A stretch of DNA of 64,000 nucleotides from Enterococcus florum (GTDB lineage: Bacteria; Bacillota; Bacilli; Lactobacillales; Enterococcaceae). Below are positions 45,955 to 55,077 of the stretch, piece by piece. The stretch is taken from the NCBI RefSeq assembly GCF_004309355.1, contig NZ_BJCC01000027.1:1-64000 (forward strand), in the 5' to 3' direction. The notes beneath the pieces are model-generated. The model did not search any database. It was given only the letters and a program-made list of their open reading frames with translations, and was not told where the DNA came from. Numbering within the stretch: position 1 is the first letter of the stretch; each line of letters starts with the position of its first letter. The position numbers were made by a program, and so were the translations under genes.

Positions 45955-46981
45955 GATGCAGCACCTCCACTTCTACATGTTGACTTTGAATATAGGCGAT
46001 CGCTTGATTGATTTCTTTTTCGTCTCCAGCCAATTGAACGGTCAACGTGCCGAATGAATTGCCGTCTGCACGTTCAATGTTGCCATAAACAATACTGATA
46101 TCGACTTTATACTTGCGGATCGCTTGCGAGACGACAGGCTCTCCTGCATTGTTTTCCAAAAACTTCAACGTCGCTAAAGTTCCTACTGGATTTTCTTTGA
46201 TAAACTCGGTAATCAAACTTGACGTATCTTCCTTCGGTTCCAGCTCCTGCTGAACAAAGACTTTAGTGACTGCTTGTTGCGGATGGCGGAAGACGTCCTT
46301 CACATAGCCCTCTTCAACGATTTTTCCTTGCTCCATGACGGCGACCTTGTTGCAGATTTTACGAATCACATTCATCTCATGAGTGATCAAAACAATTGTC
46401 AAACCTAGTTTTTCGTTAATGTCTGCCAACAGCTCCAATACTTCCTCCGTGGTCTGCGGATCTAACGCACTGGTTGCTTCGTCACACAAGAGAATATCAG
46501 GATCGTTGGCTAACGCACGAGCAATCCCAACACGCTGCTTTTGTCCACCGGATAATTGAGAAGGGTACGCATCTCCGCGCCCTTCCAGCCCAACTAATTT
46601 TAGCAGTTCTTGCGCCTTGCTTTTTCGCTCAGCTTTGCCAATCCCCGACAGCTCTAAAGGCAATTCAATGTTTTCCAAAACTGTTCGCGACCATAACAGG
46701 TTGAAATGTTGAAAAATCATCCCTACCTTTTTCCTAAAACTTCTTAAAGCTGAGCCATTTAGATTGGCTATGTTTTGTTCTTTGATAATGACTTTTCCAG
46801 TGGTAGGTAATTCCAACCCGTTCAACAGACGAACTAAAGTGCTCTTTCCAGCACCAGAATATCCAACGATTCCGTAAACGTCTTTTGGTTCCACCATCAG
46901 ATCGACACCACTTACTGCGTGGATCTGTCCACTTTTTCCAGAAAAGGTCTTTTCCACCTGATGTAATTCAATCAGTGCCAT
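45947..46981 (-). CDS. metN: methionine ABC transporter ATPase
   Basis: MetN (344 aa) has Walker A GYSGAGKST, the signature LSGGQKQRVGIARAL and Walker B ILLCDEATSALDP. A C-terminal NIL domain (about 265-344) gives feedback inhibition by methionine in E. coli. It is the first gene after the T-box leader. RBS GGAGG. Confidence 0.96.
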   Translation of the reverse strand: MALIELHQVEKTFSGKSGQIHAVSGVDLMVEPKDVYGIVGYSGAGKSTLVRLLNGLELPTTGKVIIKEQNIANLNGSALRSFRKKVGMIFQHFNLLWSRTVLENIELPLELSGIGKAERKSKAQELLKLVGLEGRGDAYPSQLSGGQKQRVGIARALANDPDILLCDEATSALDPQTTEEVLELLADINEKLGLTIVLITHEMNVIRKICNKVAVMEQGKIVEEGYVKDVFRHPQQAVTKVFVQQELEPKEDTSSLITEFIKENPVGTLATLKFLENNAGEPVVSQAIRKYKVDISIVYGNIERADGNSFGTLTVQLAGDEKEINQAIAYIQSQHVEVEVLHRG

Positions 46982-47016
46982 TTGTATTCCTCCTGCCCCT
47001 TACTCGATTTTCCGAC

Positions 47017-47310
47017 AAAAAAAGCTCTCGTCCTAACATGTACAACTGTACACTTAGGACGAAAGCTTTGACTTCCGTGTTACCACCTACATTTGCAAGG
47101 ACCCTCACGAGTACCTGCCTCATCCAGTACTTGATTTACTCGCATACTGTAGTGCTGTAACGGGCACCCCCGTAATTGACTCACCCAGGCTCGTCAATTC
47201 TGCTCAAAGACCATCTTCCATCTGATCGCCGTTACTCCTTTTCAGCTTGCCGGAGCTCTCTTGGAACATTGATTAGATGTACTCTTCTTTTCGTTGCTTT
47301 AGGTTCTATT
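47017..47310 (-). ncRNA. T-box riboswitch upstream of metNIQ
   Basis: On the minus strand the leader has the stem I elements AGAGAGCTCC and the conserved T-box AGGTGGTAACACGG (47075-47088). A long terminator follows (AAAGCTTTCGTCCTAA pairing with TTAGGACGAGAGCTTT, then T7). Uncharged tRNA binding would switch it to the antiterminator. The operon imports methionine, so the specifier should be ATG. ATG triplets occur at 47219-47221 and 47212-47214, but I could not fold stem I well enough to choose. Confidence 0.93.
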
Positions 47311-47317
47311 TGAAAGG

Positions 47318-47347
47318 ATTATAGCAAACTTTAAAAATCCCTGTCAA
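47318..47347 (-). promoter_or_regulatory. promoter of the metNIQ T-box leader
   Basis: The -35 TTGACA (47342-47347), an 18-bp spacer and the -10 TATAAT (47318-47323) are both perfect hexamers on the minus strand. Confidence 0.88.
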
Positions 47348-47361
47348 ACGTTTTAACCATT

Positions 47362-47694
47362 TTATAATTTTTCAAAGGCTTCTGGATCAACCTGACGCAA
47401 AGAAAGTACCCATGCATCCAGTTCATCTTCTGTATTTAAAGCGTGAGGATTTTTGTCCGCTTTTTCATTGATCGATGACACCACGCCAGTCACTGGACTT
47501 TTGAATTCATTGACCGCTTTTTCAGCCTCTACTTCAAAAATAGGTTCTCCTGCTTGAATCGTTTGACCAATCTGCGGAAAAGACACGAAGGAAATTTCTC
47601 CTAAATCCTCTTGTATTTCCTTAGTCAAGCCCATGCAGTACTCTTTATCGTTATGCAAAATCCACAAACCGTCTTTTTTCTTTAAGTGTGCCAT
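47362..47694 (-). CDS. GcvH-like lipoyl-domain protein
   Basis: This 110-aa protein has the biotinyl/lipoyl fold. The lipoyl Lys lies in VEAEKAVNEF, close to the glycine cleavage H motif. No gcvT or gcvP gene is nearby. GcvH-like proteins outside that system act as lipoate carriers or stress-linked targets in related bacteria. The start at 47694 follows the preceding stop (TAAAATG), so the two genes are coupled. Confidence 0.85.
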   Translation of the reverse strand: MAHLKKKDGLWILHNDKEYCMGLTKEIQEDLGEISFVSFPQIGQTIQAGEPIFEVEAEKAVNEFKSPVTGVVSSINEKADKNPHALNTEDELDAWVLSLRQVDPEAFEKL

Positions 47695-47695
47695 T

Positions 47696-48052
47696 TTACT
47701 TAATTGCTCCTTCATATCTGTCTTCGTTAAACCCGTTGATCACAAACTCATGGTCTTTTAGGATCAATGGCCGTTTGACCAACATGCCATCGCTAGACAA
47801 TATACGACTTGCTTCTGAAACAGTCAAGTCATTTATTTTATCCTTAAGATTTTGTTCACGATACTTCATTCCGCTTGTATTAAAAAAGCGTCTGACAGGC
47901 AATTCGCTCTTCGTTAACCACGCTTCAAATTCTTCCGCAGAAGGTGTTTCTGTGATCAAATCAAGTGTCTGATACTCAACTCCCTTTTCGTCGAGCCATT
48001 TTTTGGCCTTTTGGCAGGTTGAACATTTCGCATACCAATAAAACTTATACAC
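47696..48052 (-). CDS. ArsC/Spx-family thioredoxin-fold protein
   Basis: This 118-aa protein has a CxxC site near the N-terminus (YAKCSTCQKAKKWL) and a later RRFFNTSG and VKRPLI block typical of the ArsC/Spx/YffB group. It lacks the clear features to be Spx itself. It overlaps rodA by 8 nt and precedes the GcvH-like gene. A redox or reductase role is likely. Confidence 0.82.
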   Translation of the reverse strand: MYKFYWYAKCSTCQKAKKWLDEKGVEYQTLDLITETPSAEEFEAWLTKSELPVRRFFNTSGMKYREQNLKDKINDLTVSEASRILSSDGMLVKRPLILKDHEFVINGFNEDRYEGAIK

Positions 48053-49247
48053 TTCTTCTCCTCCTTAGAGACGGTGGTTCTTGTTTATTTGCTGTTTGAT
48101 ATCGCATCGATAAAATCAGTCCGATCCCAATCATGTTTCCTAATATAGAGGACCCTCCTTGACTGACAAACGGCAGTGGAATCCCAGTCAGCGGCAGCAA
48201 GCCAATATTGGCTCCAATGTTTTCGAATACATGGAACAACAGCATCATAATGATTCCGGTTGCGATATAGGTGTAAAATTCGTTGTTCATGTCAAAACAT
48301 ACTCGAATCATACGATAAATCAAAATGAAATACAATAGAATTAGAAAAGCACCGCCGATAAATCCAAAATTTTCACCAATGACACTAAAAATCATATCGG
48401 ATTCACGAACGGGCACATAAACGTTGCTGACATTGTACCCTGTTCCGAACATTCCGCCAGAGCCGATCGCCATCAGAGCATGGGCTAGTTGAAAGCTTTG
48501 ACCTTGAGGATCATGAAACGGATCGATCCATGAATCGATTCGGGCAAACTGGTAATTTTTAAAACCAATCGTGCTTAACAGTTCTCGACCAAAATCAGTC
48601 GTGACCAATAAAATCAGAGAACTTCCTAAAACAACGGCCAATACCACTGTGGGTACAACGATACGCCATGAAATACCAGAAATCAAAAACATGCCCGCAA
48701 AAATAGCCAAAAACACTAGCATCGTGCCGAAATCATCCTGGGCCATAATCAATATCAGTATAGGCAAGGTGACTAAAACCATCTTGCCGATCAACTGTAC
48801 ATCCGTTTTGACCGAATGAAACTTTGTCCTCACATTATGCTGAGTGATGATCATAGCCATCATCAGGATATACGCAATTTTCATTAATTCAGAAGGCTGA
48901 AAAGTCACTGGACCTACCCGAAACCAGTTTTTTGATCCAGTCGAAGCTGCCAACGTAGGATCATAAAACCAAAGCAATGCCAACATTACAGCAAGACCAA
49001 TGGTGTATAGAAAGGGCGTGATACGCCAAAGTAATTTGGCATCCAAATGAATAATAATAACAACTACTAAAGCTCCCAAAGCATACCATATTCCTTGCAT
49101 GGTCATGCTGCGAAAAATATTTGGGTCCCTTGGATCGTGAGTTAAAGCCACATAAAGGGCTAACAACCCGATCAAGCATAATAAAAATACGGGTAAAATG
49201 ACCCCGTAATCAATGCGGTTATCGTTTCCTCTTTTTCGATTCTTCAT
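48045..49247 (-). CDS. rodA: RodA/FtsW-family peptidoglycan polymerase
   Basis: This SEDS glycosyltransferase (400 aa) has about ten membrane segments. It polymerises lipid II with a partner PBP in the elongation complex. The motifs seen are FQPSELMKIAYI, MAQDDFGTM and LPLTGIPLPFVSQGGSS. I chose the ATG at 49247. A TTG six codons earlier is also possible. RodA is preferred to FtsW because no division genes are near. Confidence 0.88.
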   Translation of the reverse strand: MKNRKRGNDNRIDYGVILPVFLLCLIGLLALYVALTHDPRDPNIFRSMTMQGIWYALGALVVVIIIHLDAKLLWRITPFLYTIGLAVMLALLWFYDPTLAASTGSKNWFRVGPVTFQPSELMKIAYILMMAMIITQHNVRTKFHSVKTDVQLIGKMVLVTLPILILIMAQDDFGTMLVFLAIFAGMFLISGISWRIVVPTVVLAVVLGSSLILLVTTDFGRELLSTIGFKNYQFARIDSWIDPFHDPQGQSFQLAHALMAIGSGGMFGTGYNVSNVYVPVRESDMIFSVIGENFGFIGGAFLILLYFILIYRMIRVCFDMNNEFYTYIATGIIMMLLFHVFENIGANIGLLPLTGIPLPFVSQGGSSILGNMIGIGLILSMRYQTANKQEPPSLRRRRSV

Positions 49248-49482
49248 TTCCCATCTCTCTTCCAACAGTATACTTTGACTATTATAGACGCTTCCGTTAA
49301 CAAAGAAAAGTCAGCCTACAGTACTTTGAAAATTCTTTCCTTTTATTCTAATTCTTTTATATAATGAAAAAATTTTCTATTAAACTTTCATTTTCTAACC
49401 CTAAAACCATTCATTTAATCATAATCTCATGTTAAAATGCTACTATGTGATAATTATCAATTTTATTATTTTTGGGGGAATT

Positions 49483-51345
49483 ATGTTTTTCTTTCTAGTC
49501 ATCCTATTATTTATAACATACAAAATTACAAATCAGCCAAGAAAAACGTTTATACTGACGGGTCTTTACTTGACCTTATTTTATGTAGTTGCGACTGCTC
49601 TCTTATGGCGACAGGCAGGCTTATCGATGACAGAGGCTTCAAGTTGGCTGTTTCCAACCTCTGCCTTTCCCTGGCATGGGTTGTTAGCTGTTTTGTCCAT
49701 GCTTGCTATAGCAGGTGGTGTCTATTTTATTCATAAAATAGTACATGAGCGTAAAATGCAAAGGATCTATTCTTTTCATTGGCAGCAATGGGTGATATTT
49801 TTCTCCAGCTGTGTCTTTATTTTTACCGGCTCTCTTGTTTTCTCCAGCAGCCGCTGGGCAACCCGCTACTTTGGCAACCTTCAAGTAGATTCGATCTTTT
49901 ATACCTTGAGTCAGCCAATCTCCGGAGCAGCCTCGATCCAATTAGAGCATTTTATCTTTTCACCATTGTTGAATAGTCTTATCCTGGCTATTTCAGTTGG
50001 CACGATTTTTTACACGATGTCTAACTTCTTGATTACTTTTATCAAGCCGCTTAGCCAACGATTTCTACACATTCGCGGCTTGTTCAAACTGAGCTTGATT
50101 TTCTTTTTTGTGATGGTCACTCTTAGTGTGCGTGAAGTTGGGTATGCCGAAATTAAGACTTTCTTGTTTGAAGATACAGAATTGTACAACAAAAAGTATT
50201 TGGATCCTAAAGAACAGCAGATTTCTTTTCCTGAGAAGAAGCGGAATCTAATCTACATCTTTTTAGAATCGATGGAAAGCAGTTACTTTTCAAAAGAACA
50301 AGGAGGCATTCAAGAGCAGAACTTGCTTCCGCGTTTAACTGAATTTACAAAAGAAGGAATCAGCTTTTCAAATAGTGACCAAATGGGCGGAATGTTGGAG
50401 ATTCCGGGGGCCAATCAAACGGTAGCGGCAATGGTTGCGCAAACTTCAGGTATCCCTTTACGTACCTCCAATCCCCTGGATGCAAACAATTATGGCCCAA
50501 ACAGCACTTCTTTTTTACCAGGAGCTTATTCGATCGGCGAAGTATTGGAAGAAGAAGGGTATAACCAAACCTTATTGATTGGATCAGAGGCAAGCTTTTC
50601 TGGGAGAGATAAATACTTCAGTCAACATGGGAATTACGAGATTCTAGACTACTATGCAGCCATCGAAAAAGGCTGGATTCCAGAGGACTATCGGATTTGG
50701 TGGGGATACGAGGATCTGAAACTACTCGACTTTGCGAAGTCTACACTGTCTGACCTAAGCAAGCAAAAAGAGCCATTTAATTTTACGATGCTGACCGCCG
50801 ATACTCATTTTGAAGATGGACTACTGTTGCCAGAGACGCCCAATGAATTCGATGATCAATACAGCAATGTGATTCATTTTTCAGACCAAATGCTGGGAGA
50901 TTTTCTTGATTGGGTTAAAAAGCAGCCATTTTATAAGAATACAACGATTGTTATTTCCGGTGATCATTTGACAATGGACAGCGATTTCTTTGAGGATGCC
51001 CCTGAAGAATACCAACGTACGGTCTTCAATCTGATTCTTAACAGTCCTAAAAAAACAAAGGCTACGAAAAATCGACAATACAGCGCAGTGGATATGTATC
51101 CAACAACCCTGTCTGCACTGGGCGCAACCGTTTCTGGGAATCGCTTAGGCTTGGGCACCGACCTGTTCTCCGATACACCAACCTTGATTGAGGAAATGGG
51201 CTACAAAGAATTTAGCAAAGAGCTTTCGAAACGCTCCAAATATTATGAAAAATATATTATTCAAGGCACGGATCAACCGGAAAAATCTACATCAGATACA
51301 ACAGGCAGTACGACGACTGGAACTACCACAACAGAAACTAAATAA
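49483..51345 (+). CDS. LTA-synthase/MdoB-like phosphoglycerol transferase
   Basis: This membrane sulfatase-fold enzyme has 620 aa. Four to five membrane segments fill about residues 1-215. The extracellular sulfatase domain follows, with IYIFLESMESSYFS (metal), GANQTVAAMVAQTSG (likely Thr nucleophile), TADTHFEDG and VISGDHLTMDS. The last motif block is closer to phosphoglycerol transferase I (MdoB) than to classical LtaS. It has a Thr-rich, low-complexity C-terminus (TTGSTTTGTTTTETK). The start at 49483 has GGGGGA. Confidence 0.85.
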   Translation: MFFFLVILLFITYKITNQPRKTFILTGLYLTLFYVVATALLWRQAGLSMTEASSWLFPTSAFPWHGLLAVLSMLAIAGGVYFIHKIVHERKMQRIYSFHWQQWVIFFSSCVFIFTGSLVFSSSRWATRYFGNLQVDSIFYTLSQPISGAASIQLEHFIFSPLLNSLILAISVGTIFYTMSNFLITFIKPLSQRFLHIRGLFKLSLIFFFVMVTLSVREVGYAEIKTFLFEDTELYNKKYLDPKEQQISFPEKKRNLIYIFLESMESSYFSKEQGGIQEQNLLPRLTEFTKEGISFSNSDQMGGMLEIPGANQTVAAMVAQTSGIPLRTSNPLDANNYGPNSTSFLPGAYSIGEVLEEEGYNQTLLIGSEASFSGRDKYFSQHGNYEILDYYAAIEKGWIPEDYRIWWGYEDLKLLDFAKSTLSDLSKQKEPFNFTMLTADTHFEDGLLLPETPNEFDDQYSNVIHFSDQMLGDFLDWVKKQPFYKNTTIVISGDHLTMDSDFFEDAPEEYQRTVFNLILNSPKKTKATKNRQYSAVDMYPTTLSALGATVSGNRLGLGTDLFSDTPTLIEEMGYKEFSKELSKRSKYYEKYIIQGTDQPEKSTSDTTGSTTTGTTTTETK

Positions 51346-51352
51346 CTACAGA

Positions 51353-51397
51353 AACCACCATTCATCGATCCAGCTTCGATAAATGGTGGTTTTTTCA
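51353..51397 (+). terminator. Rho-independent terminator
   Basis: AACCACCATT (51353-51362) pairs with AATGGTGGTT (51382-51391), with a further TCGA pairing inside, followed by T6. Confidence 0.9.
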
Positions 51398-51718
51398 AAA
51401 TCTCTGCCCCTAAGTCACAACGTATTTCTGTTATTCTTCCATTTTTCGCTAAACAAAATAGCCCCATCACCCGATCACAAGGAGGAGCTGCTTGATTATT
51501 TCGTTGCGCAATACTTATATTTTACAAGCGCAATGCGGCCCCGCTCATCAAGACTTTCCCATTTGGAAAATCCATTCGCTTGTTTCCGAAAAAGAAGTGA
51601 GCGACTGAGTTGTCTTTTGATAGCACTACTTTTTTCAAGTCTATCTACTCCTCCGTTAATGGAATTTTTCCCTTATCTTTCTTCAATTTGATATAATCTC
51701 TTTTAAGGAGGTCATATT
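51398..51718. other. gap without a recognisable gene
   Basis: The plus strand has an open frame across much of it (51383-51691), but it begins inside the terminator and its product has no family or ribosome site. A fragment such as SPDHKEELLDYFVAQYLYF looks protein-like, so the stretch may be a decayed gene. Confidence 0.35.
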
Positions 51719-52188
51719 TTGAGCTATTTATTATTGCTTTTTATTATTGTTCTTTGTCTGTATCATCTATATCTATCAAAAACTGCATCGCTTTATCGCA
51801 AGAATAAACATACTGAAAAAGTTTCTTTACTACTAAATAGGTTTATCTTAATTGCTCCTATTTTTGGTCTGATCCTTTTTTCCGTCTTTTTGAATACCAT
51901 TCTCAAAGGCAATTTGCGGAAAGAAGTTCTCATGCTCTGATTCTGTTTTTTCTGTGGTTATTGTTCACAAGAATCTATATCTTTTTGATAAGTTTAAAAC
52001 CTCAAAAATACACTTTATTTCGTCTGATCGTGACTGGCGTATTTCTCCTAATACTGATTATTTATCTTACTCCGTTGGACCGATACGTCTTCGCTCTATT
52101 CAGTAAGTTTGAAAACTGGACTTACCTTCTAGGAGTATTTGAATGTTCTGTTTTTTACGCTGGTTATTCCTTCAAGAAAAATAACTAA
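51719..52188 (+). pseudogene. small membrane protein gene, probably frameshifted
   Basis: Two consecutive frames together encode about 155 residues with five hydrophobic segments. The first (51719-51940) starts with TTG after GGAGG and holds two segments. The second continues as HALILFFLWLLFTRIYIFL and stays open upstream well past the end of the first. A one-nucleotide deletion near 51900-51935 would explain the break. I do not recognise the family. Two separate small proteins are possible. Confidence 0.55.
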
Positions 52189-52200
52189 TGAACTGCCCTA

Positions 52201-52226
52201 AGCTATCTGATTTATGATAGCTTTTT
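52201..52226 (+). terminator. short Rho-independent terminator
   Basis: AGCTATC (52201-52207) pairs with GATAGCT (52216-52222), followed by TTTTT. It lies directly after the broken membrane protein gene. Confidence 0.7.
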
Positions 52227-52277
52227 AATTTCTACTACAAAAACAGATGGTAATTTTGAACTTTCAACATCTCTTGT

Positions 52278-52396
52278 CGTATTTGGAACCGATTTGTAAA
52301 GCGTGCGGGGCTTCGAGAAATTCGTTTTCACGACTTGCACGCATCACTAACATTCCTGTAAAAGCCGTACAAGAGCTTCTAAGTCAACAGGATTAA
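52278..52396 (+). pseudogene. tyrosine recombinase (integrase) relic
   Basis: The plus strand encodes WNRFVKRAGLREIRFHDLHA then SLTFL before a stop. The match is to the catalytic box of phage-type integrases (IRFHDLRHxxASL), here with the Arg of the His-x-x-Arg pair changed to His. After a one-base frame change the text goes on as IPVKAVQELLSQQD. The rest of the gene is gone. It lies 170 bp from tRNA-Thr, a common insertion site of integrative elements. Confidence 0.75.
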
Positions 52397-52509
52397 AAGA
52401 AACCAAACGTACTGCAAGTGGTCGATTCTCTGATCTCTTAAGCGAATGATTTTGTTACTGAATAAATTGTCCTTAGCTTCTCTGACCACAAAGTAAAAAA
52501 GTCCAAATT

Positions 52510-52556
52510 AAAAAGCCGTCAACATCTTGAGTTATCCTTGATGTGACGGCTTTTAT
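52510..52556. terminator. terminator after tRNA-Thr
   Basis: On the minus strand AAAAGCCGTCACATC and GATGTTGACGGCTTTTT form an imperfect stem with a T-run. The other strand also ends in T, so it may act both ways. Confidence 0.75.
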
Positions 52557-52562
52557 TAGATA

Positions 52563-52635
52563 TGCCAGCTGCAGGACTCGAACCTGTGACCTGCGCGTTA
52601 CGAGTGCGCTGCTCTACCAACTGAGCTAAGCTGGC
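52563..52635 (-). tRNA. tRNA-Thr (anticodon CGT)
   Basis: The minus strand folds as a full cloverleaf of 73 nt. The acceptor GCCAGCT pairs with AGCTGGC, the D-arm includes AGCTCAGTTGGTAGAGC, the anticodon loop is CTCGTAA, and the T-arm is CAGGTTCGAGTCCTG. The CCA end is not encoded. Position 31-39 is an A-C mismatch. Confidence 0.95.
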
Positions 52636-52765
52636 GATTAGTACATATGAAATTATAAAAAACTTTTACGAAATTGTAAAGGCGAATCTTCTGACAAAAG
52701 CGATTACATGAAAATTTTCCGAAAAAATGGTATAATTAACTATACTACAAAGGGGGAATTTTACT

Positions 52766-53005
52766 ATGGCAACATTTGGAAAAATGGACACGCACATTGA
52801 CCCTTCAGAAGCAGGAAAGAAATTTCCTGTACAGACACATGTTACGTTTCTTGTTCACGACAAGCCGCAAACAGGGATTGTTACAAAGCAGCTTAAAAAT
52901 TCGGCAATCGTCGAATTGGACGAGCGTAAGGACAATGGGTCTTTGATGACACAATCGAACGGTATCGTCGTCATCAACTACAAACAGCTTAAAAAAATCC
53001 GATGA
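52766..53005 (+). CDS. DUF2187 (YkvS-like) small protein
   Basis: This 79-aa protein has the KOW-like beta pattern of DUF2187 (VTFLVHDKPQTGIVTKQLKNSAIVE). The family is widespread in Bacillota and has no firm role. RBS AAAGGGGG precedes the ATG, and TATAAT (52731-52736) is the likely -10 box. Confidence 0.8.
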   Translation: MATFGKMDTHIDPSEAGKKFPVQTHVTFLVHDKPQTGIVTKQLKNSAIVELDERKDNGSLMTQSNGIVVINYKQLKKIR

Positions 53006-53021
53006 TGGACGTTTTAAATAA

Positions 53022-53061
53022 AAAGAGGTTCGATCTCATTTTTGAGAGATCGAACCTCTTT
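53022..53061. terminator. bidirectional terminator
   Basis: AAAGAGGTTCGATCTC (53022-53037) pairs perfectly with GAGATCGAACCTCTTT (53046-53061). It serves the convergent DUF2187 and upp genes. Confidence 0.92.
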
Positions 53062-53063
53062 GT

Positions 53064-53693
53064 TTATTTTGTTCCGAACAAGCGGTCACCTGCATCGCCT
53101 AGTCCTGGCACGATATAGCCATCTTCATTCAGTCGCTCATCTAACGCCGCAGTGTAAATATCCACGTCCGGGTGAGCATCCTGTAACGTTTTCACTCCTT
53201 CAGGTGCAGCAACTAAACAAACAAATTTCATGTTTGATGCCCCACGTTTCTTTAAAGAATCGATCGCCATCACTGCCGATCCTCCAGTCGCCAACATTGG
53301 GTCGACGATGAACAATTGACGGTTATCAATGTCCTCAGGCAATTTGATAAAATATTCGTGAGGCTCTAATGTTTCTTCATCACGGAATAAACCGATATGT
53401 CCTACCTTTGCAGCCGGGATCAATTCCAAGATGCCGTCGACCATTCCAATACCGGCACGCAGAATCGGGATGATCGCTACTTTTTTACCAGTCAATGTTT
53501 TTTGAATAGATTTCGTCATTGGTGTTTCGATTTCGATATCTTCTAAAGGCATGTCGCGAGATACCTCATAGGCCATCAAATTGGCGATTTCTCCTACTAC
53601 CTCACGAAAGACTTTTGTTCCACAATCTTTGTCACGGATGATCGTTAATTTGTGTTGAATCAACGGATGATCAATTACTTGAAATTTACCCAT
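53064..53693 (-). CDS. upp: uracil phosphoribosyltransferase
   Basis: Upp (209 aa) makes UMP from uracil and PRPP in pyrimidine salvage. The PRPP-binding motif is [14 protein letters not shown] and the uracil-binding end is [12 protein letters not shown]. It lies downstream of glyA on the same strand, a common Bacillota order. Confidence 0.97.
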   Translation of the reverse strand: MGKFQVIDHPLIQHKLTIIRDKDCGTKVFREVVGEIANLMAYEVSRDMPLEDIEIETPMTKSIQKTLTGKKVAIIPILRAGIGMVDGILELIPAAKVGHIGLFRDEETLEPHEYFIKLPEDIDNRQLFIVDPMLATGGSAVMAIDSLKKRGASNMKFVCLVAAPEGVKTLQDAHPDVDIYTAALDERLNEDGYIVPGLGDAGDRLFGTK

Positions 53694-53766
53694 TGTACAT
53701 TGCTCCTCACCTATATTTATTTACTTTCATTATAAGTTAATCGGTCCAAGAAAACTAGTCTTTATC

Positions 53767-55005
53767 CTAGTCTTCGATTGGGTGTGCTGCTGTCAATTCA
53801 GCAACCCCAGCTTTAACCTCTTGCAATTTCTCAGGCTTTTCTTTAGAACGCAACGCTGCAATAATCAATTCCGCTACTTTTTTAGCATCTGCTGATTGGA
53901 AGCCGCGACTTGTGATTGCAGCGGTTCCGATTCGAATCCCACTAGTGATAAATGGACTCTTTGTTTCAAATGGAATTGAATTCTTATTAACGGTGATGTT
54001 GACAGAATCCAAAAGATGTTCTGCCTCTTTCCCAGTTACTCCGAAACCAGTTACATCCAACAAAATCAAATGATTGTCCGTTCCGCCAGAGATGACACGA
54101 GCATCTTCTGTTTGCTGGAAGACCTCTACCATTGCTTTCATATTATCGATGACCTGCTGACTGTAGACTTTGAAATCAGAAGCCAGAGCTTCTTTAAAGG
54201 CTACTGCTTTTGCAGCAATCACATGTTCTAAAGGCCCACCCTGTGTCCCAGGAAATACAGCGCTATTGATCTTCTTAGCCAACGCTTCGTCATTAGTCAA
54301 AATCAACCCGCCCCGCGGACCACGCAACGTTTTATGGGTTGTTGAGGTCACGATATCTGCATAAGGCACTGGATTTGGGTGCAGCCCTGCAGCAACCAAT
54401 CCCGCGATGTGAGCCATATCGACCATTAATTTGGCTCCGACTTCGTCCGCTATTTCACGGAATTTGGCAAAATCAATGATTCGACTGTATGCACTAGCCC
54501 CAGCAATAATTAGCTTAGGCTGATGTTTTTTAGCAATTGCCAGCAGATCATCATAATCAATCTCTTCGGTTTGCTGATCCACTCCGTAAGCGACAAAATG
54601 GTACGTTTTTCCACTAAAGTTGACGGGTGATCCATGAGTTAAATGGCCCCCAGCAGCTAGATCCATCCCCAAAACAGTATCTCCAGACTCGATCAAGGCC
54701 AAATAAGCAGCCTGATTCGCTTGAGAACCTGAGTGTGCTTGAACATTGGCATATTTTGCTCCAAATAGTTCCTTTGCGCGATCAATCGCTAAATTTTCGA
54801 CGATATCGACAAACTCACAACCGCCATAGTAGCGTCGACCAGGATAACCTTCCGCGTACTTGTTGGTCAAAATGCTCCCTTGTGCTGCACGAACATTGGC
54901 AGAAACAATGTTTTCAGAGGCAATCAGCTCCAAATTATTTTGCTGACGCTTTGTCTCCTGCTCGATTGCTTCCCATAACTCCGGATCTAGTGCTGTATAG
55001 TCCAT
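53767..55005 (-). CDS. glyA: serine hydroxymethyltransferase
   Basis: GlyA (412 aa) is a PLP enzyme that converts serine and tetrahydrofolate to glycine and methylene-THF. The PLP-Lys is in [15 protein letters not shown]. Further blocks are LIASENIVS and [15 protein letters not shown]. It lies between sua5 and upp on the minus strand, the usual order here. Confidence 0.97.
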   Translation of the reverse strand: MDYTALDPELWEAIEQETKRQQNNLELIASENIVSANVRAAQGSILTNKYAEGYPGRRYYGGCEFVDIVENLAIDRAKELFGAKYANVQAHSGSQANQAAYLALIESGDTVLGMDLAAGGHLTHGSPVNFSGKTYHFVAYGVDQQTEEIDYDDLLAIAKKHQPKLIIAGASAYSRIIDFAKFREIADEVGAKLMVDMAHIAGLVAAGLHPNPVPYADIVTSTTHKTLRGPRGGLILTNDEALAKKINSAVFPGTQGGPLEHVIAAKAVAFKEALASDFKVYSQQVIDNMKAMVEVFQQTEDARVISGGTDNHLILLDVTGFGVTGKEAEHLLDSVNITVNKNSIPFETKSPFITSGIRIGTAAITSRGFQSADAKKVAELIIAALRSKEKPEKLQEVKAGVAELTAAHPIED

Positions 55006-55077
55006 GTTATCTCCCCTTTTCTTTCGTTGATTGTATCTAGTATACGAAAAGTTTTCTAGATAATCGAACGTTTTTAA

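Noticed and set aside
51383-51691. Open frame of 102 codons after the LTA-type gene
   Set aside because: It starts inside a terminator stem, has no ribosome site and no recognisable family.
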